This document shows, in pieces, positions 13,201 through 22,200 of a DNA stretch of 64,000 nucleotides; within the stretch, counting starts at the first letter, position 1; each line of letters starts with the position of its first letter. A model generated the notes under the pieces. The model searched no databases. It was not told the DNA's origin and was given only the letters and a program-made list of their open reading frames with translations. Both the position numbers and the translations under genes were made by a program. The stretch comes from Beroe forskalii (taxonomy: Eukaryota; Ctenophora; Nuda; Beroida; Beroidae). Location: contig WFMF01000089.1 of assembly GCA_011033025.1 (NCBI GenBank), positions 310,001-374,000 on the forward strand. The letters are read 5' to 3'.

Positions 13201-16200
13201 AGAAGATATATTCCGGATCCTCCTGGTTTGGGAACCCCCTTTTCGAGCTGCCCCGCAGAGAGGTGGTTGCAGCAGGTCGCTCAGTGACCCACAACCCCTC
13301 CACCATCCGGTACATCAGTAGGTTGTTCTGGGAACTCCTCCGGTTTACCATCACCATCCCACCTACTGGGGTCCTGGCTGCTTGGTACTACTTCCTCATA
13401 TCTCAGAAGGATGTTCAGGATACCACCACTTTCCAATACATCATGGTCCCAGCAGCCACAGTGGCATCACTCTTCTTCCTGCCACTGCTGGTCCTGGTGT
13501 TGAAGTGGTTCCTGATAGGAAGGATGGGGGCTGGGATACATCCACTTTGGTCCTGTTGGTGCAGCAGGTGGGACTTCCTCTACGTCATCTGGGGGGCTTG
13601 GGCTCAACCTGTCCTTGGCATGTTCAATGGCACTCAGATACTCAATGGAATCCTCAGACTTTTTGGGGTTTCCATTGGAGAGAACGTCTACCTCCATGGC
13701 ACAAAGTTTTCCCAAATAACTGACCCTGATCTGCTCCACTTTGAGGACGACACAACTGTCAGCTGCCACTTCCAAGCGCACACTTTTGAGGACAGGATTC
13801 TGAAGAAAGCACCACTATATGTAAGGAAGAGAGCTACAGTAGGGGGTGGGACCATGTTGATGTATGGTGCTGATGTTGGGCACGACACCGTGGTGAGGGA
13901 ACACAGCGTTGTCATGAAGAACGAGGTGATACCCCCACATTGCTGCTTTGTGGGGTGTCCCACCAGAGAGATTGGACATTAGAGGACACTATCGGAGACC
14001 AGACATAAGAGGAGACTTTGGAGACCAAAGGGGACTATCAGAGACCAGAGGAGACTATCAGAGAGTAGATGAATAAGACAAAGTCTGACCATGTTACAAT
14101 TCACTGACAAGATCACTTAGCCATTGATCAAATCATATACGCTCCATCTACAAATTATATTACTGATTTTGTTGATTTTGGGTCATCACTAAAATAATAT
14201 GTGAAATTTTAAATTATTGAGTTAATTATTGAGAATTTATTGAGGGGTTCATCGATGATATGTAACTTCATTAATAAATAATTGATATATCTACAATTTC
14301 TTGAGTCAGATTATTTTACGATTTCATTATTAAATACTTAATAATAAATGGGAAAATTGAATAACATTACCAAAATATTTATTGAAAATAAATCTTATTC
14401 ATTTCGTTTGCTTTTGAATTATGAAAGTAAAATAAAATAGTATGGCAAATACCTACTTACAGTAATTGTCGGTCACTTGCAGTTTTTTTAACAATAAACG
14501 GCCGCGTAAGAATTAATCAAGAGCCGGTTAATACCTAACAATAAACAATCAATACTTCTGTATCCAGTCAATCAAACGTTAAACTGTTATTAAGGGAGCC
14601 GGGGGGTCCGAGGTCGGATTTCGGGGTTTTTGGTGTTTCTGATAGAGGAGAATACCACCCACCAGTCATTTTTACTGCATCAAAATATATTACAGTCCTA
14701 GCCGAAGATATAAATATATCAAATTATGAGTTCGCCTGTGATTACAGTGCACGCTTCCACCGTGATTAAGGAAACCCCTTGAAACTTGGTGATTGAGTTC
14801 TAGGGCATAAAACAAAACTTTTGAGCGGACCAATTTTTAATTTAGGCCTCAGAAGTGAAAATTTTTGGGACAAGAGCCAACTTTGAAAGGCCATATTTGT
14901 ATATTTTCAAAAGTCGGCCCGCTCAAAAGTTTTGCTTCGTCAAGTCCCAGTTTAATGACAATTTTGAATTTACCGACCATTATAGCATTATTAAGTGACC
15001 GGTGAGTTCTCTCATAGGTATTTGACCAACTTCCAAAACAAACCTAGACACAAGTTGAGTTGTGAGGATCCCAGAGGTAGTGAAACATCGAGGACAGGTT
15101 CACTGGACCATGATATCTCAGGATATTCGGGAGTGATCAGGTGTATGTTAGCTGAGCCTCCGAGAGACCCACAGAGGAGCACGATACTGCACTGTAGACT
15201 GTACAGGGAAACCTCGCATCTAGAGGATTGGGTGATATGACTTACAGTATGAGCTTACTTTATACTTACAGACGACTCGTCGAACCTGCGACTCCGCATT
15301 TCAGGATATGCGTCATGCAACTTAGTTAGAATGTGCGATTCGCGAAACTACCCGGAAAAGCTGATAAGACGACGAATTTATAAATTGTAACTACAAACCG
15401 GTCAGTTGTGTCAGCTTTGGAGTTGAGATAGGGGTTAAGAAGGGGCAATATTTCCTGGTAATGGTCGGATAGGAGAGCTCTATTTCCACTTCTTAGTATC
15501 CTCCACATGCACTCTACACCCCGTACTCCTACTTCAAGACACCCGAGATAAGGAGTATCTAGGAGATCCTTACCGTCAATTACCATAATATCTGTGACCA
15601 ATTCCCAGCAAGTTATCCACTTCAACACCTCCCAAATTAACGAACCCGATGCCCCTGGTGAGTGCCTCCTTGAGTGCTAACACGAACATATCGACAGTGT
15701 CCAGTAGCAGGGACACGGGGTAGGACAGTAGCATGGAGATGCTGGCTATTCGTGTGTTCTCTGTCAGTCTGTCTAGCCGGTCAATAAGGGCACCACCGAA
15801 CCTAGCCAGCTTTACTCCTGCAGCCTCCTGAAAACGTATAAACGATGTGAATAGTGTCGGGCAAAGTGTTCATTTCGCGAGTTACATAATGAAGAGGGTG
15901 CTATACAATTCAGGGGTTTCATGTGATTTAGTGCTTTAGTGCTTTAGTGGCACTACGCTTAATCTTGCAGAATACACTAATACAAACAATTTAGCCCCCC
16001 ACATACAATGTACAGACCAAGTACAAATATTATACACTATACACGCCTACCCTGTGATCAGGGCAAGAGAAGTACTCGCTGGTGTCACAGTAGGCAATGA
16101 GGGCGTTCAGCAGCCAGTAGGAACACTCCAACTCAGGACGGGTAGAACTAGCCTTGATACACGTGTCCAGCAGTGGTGATACCCACTTTTCTAGCCTGAC

Positions 16201-19200
16201 AAGGGGGCTTTCGTATTGCTTCGAAGAGCAATATTCATTGAAATGAAAATTTAAATTATGTTTGATCTTTTGATCAATACATCTTGAACTAGGAATAATT
16301 TATCTAATCGCCAGCTCCTCCAGGGATATTACAATCAATTTTACATGATGCTTGGTTACAAAATATCATTCTCCTAATTTTATACCTATGCGTTATTAAC
16401 AATTAATATAGTTGAAAATTACCTGTCGTCATCAACATTTCCGATGATATCGGTAAGTAAAGTACACAGATTCCTGTAGATATCAACGTCCTTCTTCTGT
16501 GGAGCTGTCCCATCACCAGCTGTAGATGTAACCTCCATCTTATCCTCCTCCTCCTCTTCCTCGATGGGACTGATGTCCAACTTCTCAAATATTACCAGGA
16601 AACTGGGAGAAATAGGTTAGTACGATGAGCCATGACCAAAAAAATACCAAATTATATACCTTAGGAGGTCTATTTATATGGGTCGAAATTGCGGTGTTTG
16701 AAATTTTGGTAGGTTGAAAATATGGGGATTTTTTTCAAAAATCCCCAAATTTCACCCACCAAATAAAATTGGGTGATTTTCTAACTTTTTTGCTGACAAA
16801 GATACCGGAAAACAATGGAAAAATAAATTAATTCTAATATTACAAATCGAATTCGATCGTCTTCCTGAGCCTCTGCTTCATTACTGTTCTAAATTTTTGA
16901 ATTTTGTTTTAACCATTTGACTTTGACTAAATTATCTGTTACTATCTGAAAACTTCTGAAACGAAATTGTGCAAGAAATTTCGAAAAGCAGGTTGAATTA
17001 AATCGAAATTGTGGCGGGCAAAATTTTGGTAGGTTGAAAATATGGTGATTTTTTCGAAAAATCCCCAAATTACAACCTTTATTAATAGACCTCCTAAGGT
17101 AGGTTCATAACGATGCACCAATACCAATTGGTACCTTCAAGGGTGTACTCCTTGACACGACAGCTACAGTATTAGCAATTCGGGTAACTCTATTGGCATT
17201 TGGCTGCATTGGTACCTATTGATTAAAGTGTCAAAGACAGACACATGGATCTCCCTCTTCACATCCAACTCCTGAATCTGATCAGAGTATTTGTTCAGCA
17301 GGTCACTCCAAAGCCCTGCATACTCAGTTGAATCACTGTTACTCGAGCACCGTAACAAACCCTGTCAAAAGAGGTGATAGGGATGCGGAAATCATAAAGC
17401 ATCTTAGTCAAATAATCAAATAGCAAATTGTATTCTGAATACAGTAGGTAGAAGGGGGCATTGAAAACTGAAATCAGCTAAAAATCAAGATATTGTTTTG
17501 CATTGCATTTTTTATCTGACCGCGGTAATAATTACTAACTGCAGTATAAACAATACCTACAGACCTGGTAGGAGATCTCATTGAGCAGCCACTGGAAGGT
17601 GTCTTTGTCAGAGTGGACTGCACCCAACAGGTACTGAATTGGGCTGAAACAAATCCTCTGTACTCGCTGGTGCAACTCAGGATAAACCTGCACAGGATCG
17701 GTAAGAATGTTACCTTGATAGCTGACCGATAACTGATGGTGCACATTTTAAGTTTGGTCATGGCTTCATTCATGATCCAAAAGAAATTAAGAAAAGTTGA
17801 GATTTTCTTCGCCATATGGAAGAAGAATAAATTATTTGTTTATTGCCGGGCTATACTCCTCTAAGTCACTATTTTGCCACATGTTACCTCAATGAGAGAC
17901 ACTATCGGAGCAGCAAGTTGCAGTCTCATGTCAGATGACATGGTATCAATGCAGGAAACTGTGTCTGCTAGAGCAGTGATCACAGTGGGTAAGAGAGAAC
18001 TGTAGTCAGCATCACTCTCTGTAGCACTACCCCCATAAACCCTCTCACCTGAGAAACGGCCAAAACGTAAACTGTTATCTGATCATAAGCCCTACTCGAA
18101 TAAATCTAGCTATCTAAGCTACTGACTTACTTAAAATGAAATTTTCGAGATAAAACAGGATCTAAGTAAGTTTATGCATGGCAGCATCATTTGTAGAATG
18201 TAGTGGTTACCGGAGTATCATCTCCCTCTCACCCGCTGACAAGATCTTCTTGAAGAGTTGGGTGAGTTTCTCCTCTCCCAGGAGGTGTTTACAGGGCAGA
18301 GCCAGGTGTCCGAGGCACTGCATTACAGCAGATATCTGCCTCCGGTGCGGGGTTTGGAGGAGGGGAATGAGGACGGAGAGATAGTGCTGGAATAACCCTG
18401 CTCCTTCCTCCTCATTCCGTGTCATCTCTTTGCTCATCTGGGAAGAGGAGGAGGAGTGAGGTTTTAATATGATGTTGTAACTGGTATGTTAGTCATTTAG
18501 TGATTGACAGGTGAAATAGCAAGGATTTCTCATTGGGACAATTTAGAGCACATAGTATTTGAATTCATATCTAAATAGTGGAATCATGCAACAATTTAGT
18601 AAGAATCCCATTTTACTAGTACGGTGGTCGGCGGTGCAAAGCTTCAATAACCCATATCTATCAAACACAAAGTACCTCTAGAACCAAAGCCGAGAGACCT
18701 TTACAGACAGAGTTACGTAGCCCGGCATTCTTGGTGTTGAGCATCCCAACAAGGAAGTTGAGGAGCTTGATGTTCTCTTTGTAGAGATGCTCAGAGAACT
18801 TGGAAGTGTGCCCGGCAAGGATGTTCAGGACAGACAATTGCATGGCATGTCTGTGTGCTTCAACCTACGAGATTGATGAGGTTTATTGCAAGTCATTACT
18901 TTAAAACTACATAATTTCATATGAAGCAGCGTTGGCGTTAGTTGAATTAAAATTAGTCGTATAGAATCGTTAGCACAGTTTTAGCTTTTTGGCAATTCTA
19001 ATACATTCTTCAGATATACGTAATACTGTAATAGATACATACATTGCTTAATAGATACGGAATAGAAACGTAATAGATACATACATTAGGATTGCAACAT
19101 GAGACAAGTAGCTGGAACACCTCAGCCAGAGTTGCATCTGGAACAAGGTGAGGAAACGCCGAGAGAACACCATCAATCCCTGTGAAACTGGCAGCGATTA

Positions 19201-22200
19201 TCTGTAGCTCAGGGACCTTCTTCTTCACGGCTTTCATTTTCATCTGGGTAAACAATTAAATTATGCTACCAACTATTATAGTATTATATAATGAACCAGA
19301 CATTAATTTTTGAATATCTGTGTAATTTTACCCGTGCTTGTGCTAAAAACCAGTGCTATTTTCAAATTGAAATAAAGACGACATGTCGACAATGAAGTTA
19401 CTGTCTGACAGAAAATTTTAAATTATCTGCCAAATGGAGTCACGAAGTTTACAACTTTAATAATCACCATTGGCCATCGCAATAAAACTCATCTCTGTCC
19501 GTAAATTGTTCATGTAGAAGTTAAGCCATTTGGTCACACGATCATTATCAAACAAGCTCGTGGCAACAGTCATAGATTTTTGCATGAAATTGCAAATTGC
19601 ATCTGTAACTGAAATTGGATAATAGGTTCGTTCGTAAGTACTCAGCGTTGCCGTTCAGGTGATTTTTCCTGAACAATTAATAATACTGAATCATTCAATA
19701 ACAAATAAAATGTTCGATTAACAGATAATCCATGAATATACGCTTAGAGCATGGCTGGGAATGCGCTAATGGTCAACTGAAAGTATGATTTGACAAAAAC
19801 CATGGTTTAGGAAAATGGCTGTCAATCGAATCCATATTCCCGAGCCACTTAGTGAAGATTATTGCCTTATGCTCAAATGTTTTGGCTGTAAGATGGTTGA
19901 AAAACCATTTCAATAGTGTTTGTGGAGCAGAAGTTATGCAAGGTTTTCTATTGTGGAGCATTTTTGTGTGGAGCGGGCATATTTCAAAGCTTGTGTGAGG
20001 TTTTGAAATTATTTTTGAGTGAACTTGGTACAGCATCATTATGCCCTTCAGATGCGATGAAAAAACGATTCAAAACCATCCAACCAATGTGGAGTAATAG
20101 GCAATAACTGGAATTTTGAGACATATATCTATCCAACCAGGGTGTGGAGTTGAGATAGAAACAAATGGTTTTCATCACTGCAAAATTCATTCTCTTGTCA
20201 ATTTAAATCAATCATATTCGTTTATTAATTCCTACCAACCACTGTGGAGCAGGCATTTCAAAAAGTCATGTCAAAAATCCATAGTTTTAGACTTTTGTGG
20301 TTTTCAGATATGGTGCAAAAAAGTGGCTGTAAAAAGTCACAGGAACATTAAAATTTGCCCCAAGTTATCTATTCAAGTAACGTATTCCTAGGCCAACCAT
20401 GTGGAGTAATTTAAATCTCTAACTAATCCAACCATGTGGAGCAAGGCCTGTTTGAATCGGAAAGACTGCTCCACTACGGTTGGATTGATGTCTCGGATCC
20501 ATATGAGACTCTAATAATATGGATACATGAATAAACATCCTCTTGGAGCAAGATTCAACACCAAAGAGCTCCAACCAGTGTGGAGCTGACCTCCAAAATG
20601 ATGCAAATATTAGTAAATCTAAAAGTAAGTTTTACTCAATAGTATGTCACCATTAAATAAGTAATTTGCACATTCTTGTATTGAAAATTATGTTAATTTT
20701 ATACTTTCTGTATAGTTAATTTATAGGCCAACCATGTGGAGCCAGTTTCGAGTTAACTTGATCCAACCACGTGGAGCAAGACCTGTTTGCAAGACCGATT
20801 TTATAAATAATTTTAACCGTCCCCTTTTTCAAAATGAACACGTATCTTGCTCCACATGGTTGGTAAAACGTAACTTGATGATTGAACGACTACAATGCAC
20901 AATCATAATCCAGGTTCTGCTTTATATCTATTGCATAATACTATATATCATCCTAGTGGTACAGCTCCAGGACTCCAGATGCCCTCAATGATGACCTTAT
21001 TGCTCCACACTGGTTGGGTTGTTACTGTCGAGGACGCACACGAGATATATTTCTTAAGTTCTGATACCTCCATCTCAAGATTTGTTGGAATATTGAAGAC
21101 GGGATACTATTTAATTGCCATAACTAAAATAGCCCCATTTTAAAGCCATTGCTCCACATGGTTGGATAGAATTGTTAAGTAAAACTTACCTGGGAATCTT
21201 TAATGATGTTTTTCAACTCGAATTAAACCAAAAATTGCTAATTCTCAGAATTTTAGTATCCCAAAATCATCCGTGTTAAAACATGATTTCTGGTAAAAGT
21301 TTTGCCTCCACATGGTTGGATGAACGTGGTACAACCTCCACATGCATTGGAATAGTTGTAGGTTGATATTTACAAACTTCTGATGTCGTTTCTCATAAAT
21401 TTGTGTCTTATTTGAGTCCATGCAGCCCCAATAATAGTTTTTTACTATGAATGAGTTTCAAATAATCACCTACTCCACACTGGTTGGTCAATATATGATC
21501 ATATATTTGCATATATAGTATTCTAGAGACTCGTATTGTTCCCTTACAAACAAAAATACGAGCTGATTTCAGAAAAAATATGGTATTTTATGGCTCTGAA
21601 ATCAGCCCAATTTTTCATTGTTTTGCTCCACAATGGTTGGCTGTACGATCTTGTCCAACCAGGGTATTTCTAACTGTTTGGAGTATCATGTACACATTCC
21701 ATTTCATAGAATAACCCCAAGTTCGACAAAAAGCTTCAAGTGACAAATGGAGAATGCTAGTTTATATTGGTGTGTATGCTCCACATTGGTTGGATTTGAA
21801 ATTTAAGAATTATATAAAACAATAGACTAAAGTATTATAAGTAAAACCTCAAATTTTGAGATATATTAAGTAAAAAACGGCGGAGATATTTAACTTTCAG
21901 TCCATCTACCTCCAACCATGCTGAAAAACTGGTTGGAATTATGTCAAATCATACTTTCAGTTGACCTAATATAAATTATTGCACGAGGCGTAGCCGAGTG
22001 CAATAATTTGTAATGTCGCACGAGGAGCAGGCCGAGTGCGACAATACCAAATTATTGGACGAGGCGAAGCCGAGTGCAATAATTTTATTAGCGTCATGAC
22101 CATTTGCCATGCTCTTAGTGTATTAGCCAATGTGAGGAGTGCAATACTACTTATTATTGCACGCCTACAAGTACCCTCAAAATTGGCTAATGAAACTTAG

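Noticed and set aside
13382-13723. Plus-strand frame inside the synthetase
   Set aside because: Overlaps the real frame out of phase in GC-richer coding DNA; no features of its own.
19773-21143. Several 60-90-codon frames, repeated at 26.6-27.9 kb and 60.2-61.0 kb
   Set aside because: They belong to the three copies of the phased-motif transposon; frames differ in orientation between copies and match no transposase.
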